Below, piece after piece: positions 1-7,604 of a stretch of DNA of 64,000 nt. Positions within the stretch are counted from its first letter, which is position 1. The number at the start of each line of letters is the position of its first letter. Under the pieces are notes generated by a model. That model worked only from the letters and a program-made list of their open reading frames with translations. It searched no databases and was not told where the DNA came from. A program made the translations under genes and the position numbers. The stretch lies in contig JASBUC010000063.1 of assembly GCA_030148065.1 (NCBI GenBank), positions 1 through 64,000 of the forward strand. The letters run 5' to 3'. This DNA is from Legionellaceae bacterium. Its GTDB lineage: Bacteria > Pseudomonadota > Gammaproteobacteria > Legionellales > Legionellaceae.

Positions 1-236
1 GGACCTTCTATTAAGGAGGTTATTAAAAAGCCAAATGGTTCGTCATTAAGATAAGCAATCCAATGTTCAAATGAATAGCTGCCATTAGTGTTAATACCAT
101 CGCAAAAGAGATCAATATTATTTAGCGTGTTGGCAAGCCCATCACCATAAAAGAACTCTTGCACATGAGAAGAATTAAACCACTCAAGCAAAGTTGGCTT
201 TAGCGCTGAGGTTAGGGGTTTAAACGTCATATTCAT
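1..236 (-). CDS. GNAT acetyltransferase, AAC(6')-like (partial, 3' end outside window)
   Basis: This reading frame runs leftwards off the window edge; 78 codons are visible. The ATG at 236 is preceded by AGGA six bases upstream, which decides the start over the ATG two codons later. The visible N-terminus has a WFN motif followed by HVQEFFYG and, further on, a HWIAYLNDEPFGFL segment. This matches the start of GNAT acetyltransferases related to aminoglycoside 6'-N-acetyltransferases, where a short acidic or aromatic helix precedes the first beta strands that receive acetyl-CoA. The acetyl-CoA binding loop is not in view, so the substrate cannot be assigned. It lies 28 bases after the split AbiE-type toxin on the same strand and may be co-transcribed with it. 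Family assignment is from recall of sequence pattern. Confidence 0.6.
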   Translation of the reverse strand, partial: MNMTFKPLTSALKPTLLEWFNSSHVQEFFYGDGLANTLNNIDLFCDGINTNGSYSFEHWIAYLNDEPFGFLITSLIEG

Positions 237-264
237 ATTTTTTCCTAGGGCTCAATATTTATCA

Positions 265-1201
265 CTACATAATATCCAACAGTTCAGAGATAAAGCCCAT
301 AATATCCTTAAATGATGGAGGCGCTTTAAAGTAAATATCTGATTTTTCCAGGTACCAACGATTAAATGTTTCTAATTCTTCATCTGATAAGTTAAAAGCT
401 TGATTAACGCTTAAATCAAGTTCATCTAGGTTACCAAACTTCTCTTTTTTGAATTTATCATATTCATTTGTCCCTACAAATGAACGAACCTCAGGGGCTT
501 TAAGTAAGCAATAAACATCATAGTAATGCCGTATAAAATTAACTGGTGACTGACTAGACTGCCCCATATTAACTCGGTACTTCGTTGAAATAGTCTGAAG
601 CTTTTCAACTAGGGTGTACTCTGGCTTATAGCATTTGATTGCGTTAGCTCGATTATCAATAATATCTACACCTAAAGCGACTGCCTTATCAAAAGTCCAT
701 GAGCTGATTTTTTTTTCAAGGTTTGGGGGTTGTTTTATCAAACCCTAATTCAAACAATATGCCTTCTTTTAAGGACGGAATGCTTTGGAATTCTGAAGCA
801 TATACGCCTCGAATGCCTGCCCCTCTCATTTTCTTGTCATCGAACTCATGGGAGCGACTAAAGCTTAACCCCGGACTAGTCAACGCTTGAGAGACTGAAT
901 CAAAAAATTCTGCTCTAGCGTTAATATGCGCGCTTTTATTATGATTTTTGCCTATCTTTAGCTCAGTACGGGGAGCTGGGTGGAGCTGAATATCAATGTC
1001 TTCACTAAAACGATAGATTAAGCCATAACCTTTAGATAGAGAGGTTCCTCCCTTTAACTCAAACTGATAATTTTGTTGTGTTAGGCCCCATAGCGCGTGC
1101 ATAACCCAATAATCTTTTTCAACAATGGATGGGGAAATAGAAAGTTCATCAGATACCACTTGAAAAAGTTGCTTGGCGTCGGGGAGCTCATGTAAGAACA
1201 C
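265..1201 (-). pseudogene. AbiEii-type nucleotidyltransferase toxin, frameshifted
   Basis: Two overlapping frames together make one protein of about 310 residues, the usual size for AbiEii/DUF1814 toxins of type IV toxin-antitoxin systems. The first part (1201 to 716, GTG start) carries the nucleotidyltransferase core: EKDYWV, then FELKGGTSLSKGYG and SEDIDIQL, which give the GG-S/T and D-x-D motifs. The second part (741 to 265) continues with CYKPEYTLVEKLQTISTKYR, a typical AbiEii mid-region. The break falls at a run of five C on the coding strand (725-729); removing one C would join ...FDKTTP to NLEKK in one frame. It follows the antitoxin gene by one base. Family members transfer nucleotides, in some cases to tRNA. 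Inactivation, an assembly error, or +1 frameshifting at CCC are all possible. Confidence 0.72.
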
Positions 1202-1202
1202 T

Positions 1203-1784
1203 CTAATTACCCTTTAGTTGATTAATAAATTTTCTTGTTGAGACTTTACCATATGCCTCTGCAAGTGAGCATAATTTAGACATATCAAAATTCTTTATAT
1301 TTAACCTAATCTTTTCATAAAGGTAACTCATGTCTTCGCTTAATTGTTTTAGATTATTTAATAAGTCCACCAACAAGAACTCCTTTGTCATCGTCCTAGG
1401 AAATCCGTTTGATGGCCTTTGAAAAGAAAATGGCCGTCCAGCTAATACCATCTTTAAATGACGCTCATGGTTATAGACAATCACTTCATTATAGGTTTGG
1501 GTTAAGCCTAGACCTAGCTTGTTATAATCTGTTCTTGAAAACATCAAGAAATCTCTCTTTAAAAAAGACGACACCAATGCTTTGTCATCGGGAGGCAACG
1601 GACCAAATCGAGATTTCTTAGGTTTAACATAGAGCCCAGGCCCTACTTTCCTAAGTAGTTTTTCTTTAACTAAATAGGATAAGTCCCTATCAATAGCTCC
1701 AGAATATTGTGACAAAGCCTGCCGCCGATAAGGCACACCAGACTTCATTGAATGTAAAACTTCATGGCATTTAAGTGTTTTCAT
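1203..1784 (-). CDS. AbiEi-family antitoxin (DUF6088)
   Basis: A 193-residue protein matching the DUF6088 group of type IV antitoxins. The N-terminus (residues 1-50) looks like a winged-helix repressor domain, with YRRQALSQYSGAIDRDLSYL followed by LLRKVGPGLYVKPKKSRFGPLPPDD. A central VYNHERH segment and TKEFLLVDLLNNL near residue 130 are also typical of the family. In characterised AbiE systems the antitoxin represses its own promoter and counteracts the nucleotidyltransferase toxin without stable binding. The toxin gene starts one base after this stop codon. The ATG at 1784 is the only good start. The last 24 codons are duplicated, in decayed form, at 3830-3901 on the far side of argS. Confidence 0.75.
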   Translation of the reverse strand: MKTLKCHEVLHSMKSGVPYRRQALSQYSGAIDRDLSYLVKEKLLRKVGPGLYVKPKKSRFGPLPPDDKALVSSFLKRDFLMFSRTDYNKLGLGLTQTYNEVIVYNHERHLKMVLAGRPFSFQRPSNGFPRTMTKEFLLVDLLNNLKQLSEDMSYLYEKIRLNIKNFDMSKLCSLAEAYGKVSTRKFINQLKGN

Positions 1785-2058
1785 GTTTAAATTTTAGTCT
1801 AACAACAAGGGTTATGCAAGCATTTTTATTAAATATTCATGCATCCTAGGTAAGCATCATTTTTTGGGGTTGTAGCAAAACTGTAACAAACTACTGTTGA
1901 AAGTGGCTTATGTCACGTATTTTAGGCTGTAGTATTGTGAGTTCTATTCTGAGGCATTGAAAATCAATATGCTTAAGAGTAGAAACCTCGACCACCTTGA
2001 TAAGGATTATTTATACATCAGTCTGCCCAATAAAACACAGCAAAGAGGGTGTCTAATC
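1785..2058. other. Gap between argS and abiE antitoxin; no gene recognised
   Basis: The stretch lies downstream of argS and should hold the abiE promoter on the minus strand, but no clear -35/-10 pair stands out. A small stem (ATTGA/TCAAT around 1956-1968) and a short open frame of about 35 codons on the minus strand (VVEVSTLKH...) are visible. Neither resembles a known RNA or protein. No tRNA T-loop motif was found. Confidence 0.3.
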
Positions 2059-3789
2059 CTACATCCTTTCGACAGTGTGAAGTCCTAGAAGCATCAGCCC
2101 CGTTTTCATCACATTAGCAATTACTTCACAAAGAAATAAACGCTCCTGCTCCCGCCTATCACCTTTAATTTTACAATCTCGATAAAAAATATGAAATTTA
2201 CCTGCCAAATGATATAAATAATCTGTTAGTCTATTCGGCATAAGTTCCTGTGAAGACTTTTGCAGCGCTTCTGTAAATTGTACTAGTTGCACTCCTAGTG
2301 CAATTTCTGAAGGATGTTCTAGTATTATCTTTCTTTTTTCTTCGCGACGAGTGATTTTTCTTTTGATGCTAATTATTCGCACATAGGAGTAAAGTAAATA
2401 TGCAGCTGTATTTCCCTCAAACTGAAGCATTTTTTCATAACTAAAAACATAGTCCCCTAGTCTATTCGTCGATAAATCAGCATACTTAATAGCGCCTATG
2501 CCAAGTACTTGTGCTGTCTTTTTAACTTCTATATCCGTGAAGTCAGGGTTCTTTTCTCTAATGATAACTTCAGCACGTTTAATTGCCTCTAAAATCAAGT
2601 CACTCAATTTCTCTGTCTCACCAGAGCGTGTTTTATATTTCTTGCCATCAGGGCCAAGAACAAGCCCGAAGGGAACATGATTTATGCATACTTTTTGGGG
2701 ATCAAAATATCTTGCTTGCTGTGCTGCTTGAAATATCATGTTGAAGTGTTGTGCTTGCCCAGCATCGGTAACATAAATTAGCCAGTCGCTTTGTTCTCTT
2801 GCGACTCTATGGCGTATTGCTGCTAGATCAGTTGTTGCATAATTATAGCCACCATCGGATTTTTGAACAATTAAAGGCAGTGGCTTACCTTCTTTGCCTA
2901 AAAAGCCCTCTAAGAAAATGCATTTTGCCCCATCGTTTTCTTCAACCAAGCCTTTATTTGCCAAATCGTCGACAATTTCGGGCAGATAGGAGTTATAAAA
3001 TGATTCGCCTCTCTCTGTTAATTCTATATCAAGTAAATTATAAATTTCTTGATACGATCTAGAAGAAATATTGCAAATAATTTTCCAAGCGTGTAATGAG
3101 AAAGCATCTCCAGCTTGTAAAGACACCACTTCTTGTTGAGCTCTTATCTTAAACTCAGCATCTACATCGAATTTCTTTTTAGAGTCACGATACCACTGAA
3201 CTAGATGACTAAGGTTAGTTTGGGTATTCCTGCTAAGAATTTGTGGCTGATTTTCTTTTAGGTAAGCTATAAGCATACCAAATGAAGTTCCCCAATCACC
3301 AATATGGTTTAATCGCAAAACATCATGCCCCAAGTAAGTTAATGTTCTTGCAATTGAATCACCAATGATGGTCGATCTAAGATGCCCTACATGCATTTCT
3401 TTTGCAGTATTAGGAGAAGAAAAGTCAATAACAACCCTTTTTTTATTAATATTAGGCTTAAATGGCTTTTCACTTTTAGCTTGTTCTTCTATTAGATGGG
3501 CAATTTCATCTGCATTTAGCGTAATGTTTATAAAACCAGGGCCGGCAATTTCAAGGGACTGAATTAGTGGATCTTTAATTCGCTCAATTCCAGCGATGAT
3601 TTTCATGGCTATTTCTTTAGGCGGTTTCCCCAGAAGTTTTGAAAACCTCATGGCAGAGTTGTATTGATAATGACCAAACCTGTCTTGCGTTGCTTGTTTA
3701 AGATCAACTATGTTATCTTCAGTATTGGCAACAAAGCTATTAGTAACTTTTTCGAAAAGGCTAGACAGATGTTCAGATAATGTATTCAT
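2059..3789 (-). CDS. argS: Arginyl-tRNA synthetase (ArgRS)
   Basis: Class I synthetase that charges tRNA-Arg with arginine in the cytoplasm. At 576 residues it matches the gammaproteobacterial length. The N-terminal additional domain ends in IAGPGFINI (about residues 82-89). The signature HVGH sits at residues 133-136 in EMHVGHLRSTIIGDS, and the KMSKS equivalent is degenerate (GKKYKTRSGE), as usual for ArgRS. The C-terminus ends LGLHTVERM, the conserved end of the anticodon-binding domain. It stands alone, with a type IV toxin-antitoxin locus downstream and a fragment of a second antitoxin copy just upstream. That flanking arrangement is odd; the protein itself looks intact and normal. Confidence 0.96.
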   Translation of the reverse strand: MNTLSEHLSSLFEKVTNSFVANTEDNIVDLKQATQDRFGHYQYNSAMRFSKLLGKPPKEIAMKIIAGIERIKDPLIQSLEIAGPGFINITLNADEIAHLIEEQAKSEKPFKPNINKKRVVIDFSSPNTAKEMHVGHLRSTIIGDSIARTLTYLGHDVLRLNHIGDWGTSFGMLIAYLKENQPQILSRNTQTNLSHLVQWYRDSKKKFDVDAEFKIRAQQEVVSLQAGDAFSLHAWKIICNISSRSYQEIYNLLDIELTERGESFYNSYLPEIVDDLANKGLVEENDGAKCIFLEGFLGKEGKPLPLIVQKSDGGYNYATTDLAAIRHRVAREQSDWLIYVTDAGQAQHFNMIFQAAQQARYFDPQKVCINHVPFGLVLGPDGKKYKTRSGETEKLSDLILEAIKRAEVIIREKNPDFTDIEVKKTAQVLGIGAIKYADLSTNRLGDYVFSYEKMLQFEGNTAAYLLYSYVRIISIKRKITRREEKRKIILEHPSEIALGVQLVQFTEALQKSSQELMPNRLTDYLYHLAGKFHIFYRDCKIKGDRREQERLFLCEVIANVMKTGLMLLGLHTVERM

Positions 3790-3829
3790 AAAGAATTCTT
3801 CTCCAACCTAATAATTTGTCCCAAGACAA

Positions 3830-3901
3830 CTACCGTTTTAATTGGTAAAAAAATTTGCTTGTTGAAACTTTACCATATGCATTGCAAAGTGAATATAAGC
3901 T
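3830..3901 (-). pseudogene. Remnant of a second DUF6088 antitoxin 3' end
   Basis: On the minus strand these 24 codons read SLYSLCNAYGKVSTSKFFYQLKR and then stop. The intact antitoxin (1203-1784) ends CSLAEAYGKVSTRKFINQLKGN and then stop. The stretch covering AYGKVST is almost identical at DNA level (ACTTTACCATATGC in both copies). Upstream of this fragment the similarity is lost. The two copies are direct repeats flanking the antitoxin body and argS, so a second AbiE locus, or a duplication of this one, once lay here. Confidence 0.8.
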
Positions 3902-4178
3902 AGCCCAAACATATACCCAAAAGACTTTCCATTATTCGTCCACCTATAGAAATGATGGATGAGTTTTTAAGGAAGGTTTTTCAAAAAATTATCTGTAAAT
4001 AAATGGGGAGTGGCGTGACTATAATCGTTTTGCCATCAACAAGGAGTCACTACAAAGCTTCTATAGTTAGCAAATAAAGCATTAGAAAAAACGTTTCGTT
4101 CAGCGGATAGGTGTTTGGTCCATGGAGCGCTTCTAAAATTTTTGAAACGTAATAACTGGATATAACTCCCGATACCCC
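3902..4178. other. Remainder of the 389-base gap upstream of argS; nothing recognised
   Basis: Apart from the antitoxin remnant, this stretch has only short frames, such as a 16-codon plus-strand ATG frame starting MMDEFLRKVFQK. I see no RNA gene and no IS ends. It looks like decayed accessory DNA. Confidence 0.35.
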
Positions 4179-5567
4179 CTATCGAGCCTGGGATGTAAAG
4201 GCTTTGTCTTGCTCTGTTTTTGCTTTTGCATTCAAACGTCGTTGCTTGTTTTTAAAAAATCCTTCTTTTGAATCACGCCTGTTAAAGGATAGAGCAGAAG
4301 GTTGTGCATGTGAAGGCTCCCCTCTTTTTTTCGATCTTAAGATTTTTTCATCGCTACCGGTTTCCTCTTCTGCCTGCAAACGCTCTGCTTTCACTGCTTT
4401 CACTGCGACAGCATTGTTTTGTTTATAGGCATCAGAAAAATACCCAGGAAATGCTGGGCACTGATAATTTTTCTTCAACTGATAGTCATTGAAATCTTTA
4501 AAAACCAGGGGCTCAATGCCAGTTTGAGCGAGGCTCAAGCTATCAAGTTCTGTATACCACTGCTTAAAACGATGAAAGTTAAACGCAATTTTCGGTGATG
4601 TACTCCTATTTGATAAAACAATTCTATCTGCTTTGAAATGTTCTAGATCTTTTGCTTTATCACAAAGCTCTCCATAGGTTTTATGTAATATCGGGTGAGA
4701 CAGCTCTCTGTGTTGTTCGTAATGCGCAAGCATTTTCTTATCCTGCTCACCCTGGTCTTGGTTAAATGCACTCAACAAAAGCGTTTCAACCTCTTCTTTG
4801 CTTAAATCGTTTGTAGACTCTAGCGTTGGATCAAACACCGTGTATCGATTAGCAATAAGCACACAGTTATTGCCGCCATAAGCGCCCCCTGGATGTTTTT
4901 GATGATAGAGATGATGGTTGTGAATGTGGGTAATAAATAGTGCCTCGTTGCCCCCACTGTCTGATGAACTCACCTCATCAAAAAAAGGATGGAGAGGGTT
5001 GCCTTTTGCCGCAGAATTAATGGATGCAATGGGGTTATAAACAACTTGCGTCAAATACAAAGGAGCCTTAGCAAAAACTTTGTCAAAGGTATCATTACCG
5101 AGCATATACTTAAGCCCAAACCATATCGCTAACTGGCAAAACATCCCACAATCGATAACCGTTGGGCCTCTTAATAAACTATCCAGCGCCGCCCCAGCTA
5201 ACTTACCACGATAAATTAAGGCTAAAAAACCATCAACGCACACATACTCCCACTGTGGCGGGCAAATAGCTTGAAGTTGATACGCTTCAATTGAAAGATC
5301 ACCTGAGTCATTAAATAATTGCGCTAAGTCACTGCTGTAGTGCAACCCTAAAAATTCATTACCATAGCGTCTAGCCTTGTCTTGGGGGGAGTAGTTCGCA
5401 ATTTGGCAAAATAAATGGATCCCTTCTATAAAGGACTCTGGCATAAAAGCTCTTTCTTTATCAAACGACTTAAGTTCTAAAAGCAATTCTTGAGGCGTTA
5501 AGGCCATGTATAGGGAATGTAAGTATACAATAGCCGAAGGAACGTGGCTGTTAGAGTTTGAATGCAT
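4179..5567 (-). CDS. Lineage-specific protein, possible cysteine-hydrolase fold
   Basis: I do not recognise this 462-residue protein. Residues 134-150 read GPTVIDCGMFCQLAIWF, followed by a His-rich stretch HIHNHHLYHQKH (214-225) and then GGNNCVLIANRYTVFDPTLE (231-250). A Cys at a helix start, a downstream His and an Asp after a beta strand is the order of a papain/transglutaminase-type triad; Cys140 or Cys144 and Asp246 would be candidates. The last 100 residues are basic and low in complexity (EEETGSDEKILRSKKRG, then FNRRDSKEGFF), like a tail for targeting or binding. There is no signal peptide. The ATG at 5567 is supported by AGG eight bases upstream and a TATATT box at 5587-5592. A secreted effector is one possibility; the function is unknown. 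Confidence 0.6.
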   Translation of the reverse strand: MHSNSNSHVPSAIVYLHSLYMALTPQELLLELKSFDKERAFMPESFIEGIHLFCQIANYSPQDKARRYGNEFLGLHYSSDLAQLFNDSGDLSIEAYQLQAICPPQWEYVCVDGFLALIYRGKLAGAALDSLLRGPTVIDCGMFCQLAIWFGLKYMLGNDTFDKVFAKAPLYLTQVVYNPIASINSAAKGNPLHPFFDEVSSSDSGGNEALFITHIHNHHLYHQKHPGGAYGGNNCVLIANRYTVFDPTLESTNDLSKEEVETLLLSAFNQDQGEQDKKMLAHYEQHRELSHPILHKTYGELCDKAKDLEHFKADRIVLSNRSTSPKIAFNFHRFKQWYTELDSLSLAQTGIEPLVFKDFNDYQLKKNYQCPAFPGYFSDAYKQNNAVAVKAVKAERLQAEEETGSDEKILRSKKRGEPSHAQPSALSFNRRDSKEGFFKNKQRRLNAKAKTEQDKAFTSQAR

Positions 5568-5586
5568 GTGAGCCTAAGACAAAAAA

Positions 5587-5615
5587 AATATACTCAAAAT
5601 ACTTGGAAATGCGCA
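5587..5615 (-). promoter_or_regulatory. Promoter box of the GAGTATA/GGGTATA type
   Basis: Read on the minus strand, AAGTATTTTGAGTATATT lies about 20 bases before the ATG at 5567. It shares the AAGTATyTTGrGTATA pattern with boxes before gyrA and, more loosely, before mscS, fmdB and others in this window. TATATT (5592 to 5587) is the likely -10. Confidence 0.45.
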
Positions 5616-5740
5616 TTTTTGATAATTTTAGCTTAATAAATTAGTGTATTTAAATTAAGTAACGAGTAACTTTTATAGAAGAAATAATGTGAACCTTGGG
5701 AATGGCGTCTAAGGTTGGACTTCTTGACCAGAAGGAATGG

Positions 5741-5764
5741 CTCTCCTCTTGAGACAGAGGAGAG
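5741..5764 (-). terminator. Hairpin after csrA
   Basis: A perfect 9-bp stem CTCTCCTCT / AGAGGAGAG with a 6-base loop, starting nine bases past the csrA stop codon. There is no U-run after it on either strand, so it may be a 3' end stabiliser or a weak terminator. Confidence 0.5.
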
Positions 5765-5772
5765 ATTAAAAC

Positions 5773-5994
5773 CTATACCACTTCGTCAGCCAGTTCTTCA
5801 GAATCGCTTACAACTGCTTCAGAACCGTCTTTCTCTTGTTGAATTCTTAGATAAATTTCTTCACGGTGTACAGACACATCTTTTGGTGCATTGATACCAA
5901 TACGAACTTGGTTACCTTTTACCCCTAAAACGGTTACATTGACGTCGTCGCCAATAATCAGAGTTTCACCTATACGTCGGGTTAAAATCAACAT
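5773..5994 (-). CDS. csrA: Carbon storage regulator CsrA
   Basis: A 73-residue RNA-binding global regulator that binds GGA motifs in mRNA leaders. The N-terminus [18 protein letters not shown] and the VHREEI motif with Arg44 (the key RNA-contact residue) are intact. A 20-residue acidic tail follows the core, as in many gammaproteobacterial CsrA proteins. In Legionella and Coxiella relatives CsrA controls the switch between replicative and transmissive forms; a similar role here is inference. The ATG at 5994 has AGGA only two bases upstream, and that GGA is one of five in the leader, so self-repression by blocking ribosome access is plausible. A gene for an ECF sigma factor lies 163 bases upstream on the same strand. 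Confidence 0.95.
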   Translation of the reverse strand: MLILTRRIGETLIIGDDVNVTVLGVKGNQVRIGINAPKDVSVHREEIYLRIQQEKDGSEAVVSDSEELADEVV

Positions 5995-6062
5995 TTTCCT
6001 ATTTCTCCCTCTAAATCATTTTACTTGCCTAATTTGTCCTAATCCTAGTGAGATTAAACTCC
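5995..6062 (-). promoter_or_regulatory. csrA leader with five GGA motifs
   Basis: On the minus strand GGA occurs at 5999-5997, 6008-6006, 6039-6037, 6045-6043 and 6062-6060. The nearest overlaps the ribosome binding site, and two lie in TAGGATTAGGACA. CsrA recognises ANGGA, so this is a good candidate for autoregulation. The sites are seen; the regulation is inferred. Confidence 0.5.
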
Positions 6063-6156
6063 AATACATTTTAAGTAGAAAACTACCGCATTATAAAGCA
6101 GGGGACAAAAGCTCTCAATACAAAGGTTATTGTATCGCTCAAACCTTAACTGAAGC

Positions 6157-6660
6157 TTAAGAAACCATAAACTTACGAGCTCGATGAATGCGTGAGCGCA
6201 CAGTGCCGACTGGACAGGCTAATTCTTTGGCTATTTCTTGATAGCTTAGTCCCATAATTTCTCTTAAAAATAGGCACTTATGATAATCTTGTGATAGATT
6301 TTGAGTATTTTTATTAAGCCTTGCAATAAGCTCATCTCTGGCCATTTCTGACTCGAGTGGGTTAACAATAGGCAGAGCAAAATGTTGTGTCTCATCAAAA
6401 GGGATTTCTTTGCTTACAATTTGTCCTTTTTTTAGATAAAAATCTTTGATGGTGTTTTCAGCAATCTTATGCAACCAACTATAAAGAGAGCTTTTTCCCT
6501 GAAAGGACTCAAGGTTTTTCCAGGCTTTTATAAAAATCTCTTGTTGCAGGTCTTCAACATCATTGGACGCACTAATTGCTTGACAAACATAACGTTTGAT
6601 TCTTGAATGCTCTTTTAGGAGATGCTCAATCGTTGTTTCCACGGTGATGAACGCATGCAA
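6157..6660 (-). CDS. ECF-type RNA polymerase sigma factor (RpoE-like)
   Basis: A 167-residue sigma-70 family protein with only regions 2 and 4, the ECF layout. Region 2 is near residues 20-80 (DVEDLQQEIFIKAWKN, then SLYSWLHKIAENTIKDFYL). Region 4 is near 122-163 and contains the helix-turn-helix GLSYQEIAKELACPVGTVRSRIHRAR. No anti-sigma gene is adjacent: the downstream neighbour is csrA and the upstream neighbour is divergent rsfS. It would redirect RNA polymerase to a specific stress or envelope regulon; which one cannot be read here. It is not called rpoE because the usual rseA-rseB partners are absent. Confidence 0.85.
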   Translation of the reverse strand: MHAFITVETTIEHLLKEHSRIKRYVCQAISASNDVEDLQQEIFIKAWKNLESFQGKSSLYSWLHKIAENTIKDFYLKKGQIVSKEIPFDETQHFALPIVNPLESEMARDELIARLNKNTQNLSQDYHKCLFLREIMGLSYQEIAKELACPVGTVRSRIHRARKFMVS

Positions 6661-6720
6661 AGTCTTACTTAACTTGTCGGCGGCTTTTCGTCTAACTTAA
6701 TGCACTATTTGTTCTGAAGG

Positions 6721-6752
6721 GTGCATTATCAACCGTGACTGGTATAATGCAC
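6721..6752. promoter_or_regulatory. Palindromic divergent promoter between the sigma factor gene and rsfS
   Basis: A perfect inverted repeat, GTGCATTAT (6721-6729) and ATAATGCAC (6744-6752), is separated by 14 bases. The right arm contains TATAAT (6743-6748) preceded by TGG, an extended -10 for rsfS. The left arm, read on the minus strand, gives TTGATAAT as a possible -10 for the sigma gene. The two -10 elements thus sit in one symmetric operator-like site. Confidence 0.55.
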
Positions 6753-6777
6753 ATTGGTTAGTATTATTGATAAATCT

Positions 6778-7131
6778 ATGGAACCTCAAATCTTAAACAC
6801 CTGGCTCATTCAAGAGCTTGAAGAAATCAAAGCCTTAGAAATTTTAAACATCGATGTGGCAGGTAAAACCACCATTGCTGATAACATGATCATTTGTACG
6901 GCAAATTCTGCCCGACATGCAAAAGCAGTGTGCAAGCATGTGCAAAAAGCCATGAAAGAAAAGGGTGTGTCTACCCAAGGGCTTTCCGGTGATGAGAATG
7001 GTGATTGGATCATTATGGATTTTGGTTCAAATATTATTCACATTATGCAGGCTCAAACCCGTGCTTTTTATCATTTAGAGGGGATCTGGCAGCAAAACGA
7101 TTTATCTGAACGCCCAGCGAATGAAAGCTAA
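6778..7131 (+). CDS. rsfS: Ribosome silencing factor RsfS
   Basis: Binds ribosomal protein uL14 and prevents joining of the 30S and 50S subunits in starvation. The protein is about 117 residues, with DNMIICTANSARHAKAV and GDENGDWIIMDFGSNIIHIM, the conserved DUF143 core. The ATG at 6778 is preferred over an in-frame TTG at 6754, because the TTG lies only about six bases after the TATAAT box at 6743-6748. It overlaps rlmH by 11 bases and heads the rsfS-rlmH-mrdA-mrdB run. Confidence 0.94.
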   Translation: MEPQILNTWLIQELEEIKALEILNIDVAGKTTIADNMIICTANSARHAKAVCKHVQKAMKEKGVSTQGLSGDENGDWIIMDFGSNIIHIMQAQTRAFYHLEGIWQQNDLSERPANES

Positions 7132-7588
7132 AATTATCTGCATTGGTCAAAAAATGCCAAGTTGGGTTACCGAGGGCTGTGAGTCTTACCTAAAGAGAAT
7201 CAGCTCTCCTGATAAATTGAGCATTGAGGAAGTCCCCTTACTAAAGCGAAGTAAGAATCAAGATCCAAGCCCTCAAATTGACAAAGAAGGCAAAAAAATG
7301 CTCGCAAAAATCCCCAAGCAAAGCTTGGTGGTAGCACTCGATCTAAAAGGAAAGTCCATGAGCTCACCCGAGCTTGCCACCTTTATTCGTCAAAAAAGCA
7401 TTAGCCACCCATCCTTTTGCTTTTTAATTGGTGGCCCAGAGGGGCTCTCGAAAGAGTGTCTGACACAGAGTGATTATAAGTGGTCTTTATCTGATTTAAC
7501 CCTGGCACACCCTTTAGCAAGACTGATGGTCAGCGAAGCCCTTTATCGGGCTTGGAGTATTCTGCAAGGACTCCCCTATCATAAGTGA
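7121..7588 (+). CDS. rlmH: 23S rRNA (pseudouridine1915-N3)-methyltransferase RlmH
   Basis: SPOUT-fold methyltransferase that uses SAM to methylate pseudouridine 1915 in helix 69 of 23S rRNA. The 155-residue protein has LVALDLKGK-like and FLIGGPEGLS segments and ends in LAHPLARLMVSEALYRAWSILQGLPYHK, the family's trefoil-knot SAM site and conserved C-terminus. The start lies inside the end of rsfS, suggesting translational coupling. Confidence 0.96.
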   Translation: MKAKIICIGQKMPSWVTEGCESYLKRISSPDKLSIEEVPLLKRSKNQDPSPQIDKEGKKMLAKIPKQSLVVALDLKGKSMSSPELATFIRQKSISHPSFCFLIGGPEGLSKECLTQSDYKWSLSDLTLAHPLARLMVSEALYRAWSILQGLPYHK

Positions 7589-7604
7589 GCATAGGAGAAA
7601 CGTT

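Noticed and set aside
1925-1990. Possible tRNA-like fold near GAGGCATTGAAAATCAATATGC
   Set aside because: No T-loop GTTCRA, no acceptor pairing and no CCA end; only a small stem is present.
3902-4178. IS remnant between argS and the 4179-5567 gene
   Set aside because: No transposase motif, no terminal inverted repeats and no target duplication were found.
5720-5764. Hairpins after csrA as a small CsrA-sponge RNA (CsrB-like)
   Set aside because: The loops contain no GGA; the stem at 5741-5764 looks like a simple 3' structure.
6754-6777. Upstream TTG start for rsfS giving eight extra residues
   Set aside because: It would lie within a few bases of the transcription start set by the extended -10; the ATG at 6778 is consistent with the family N-terminus.
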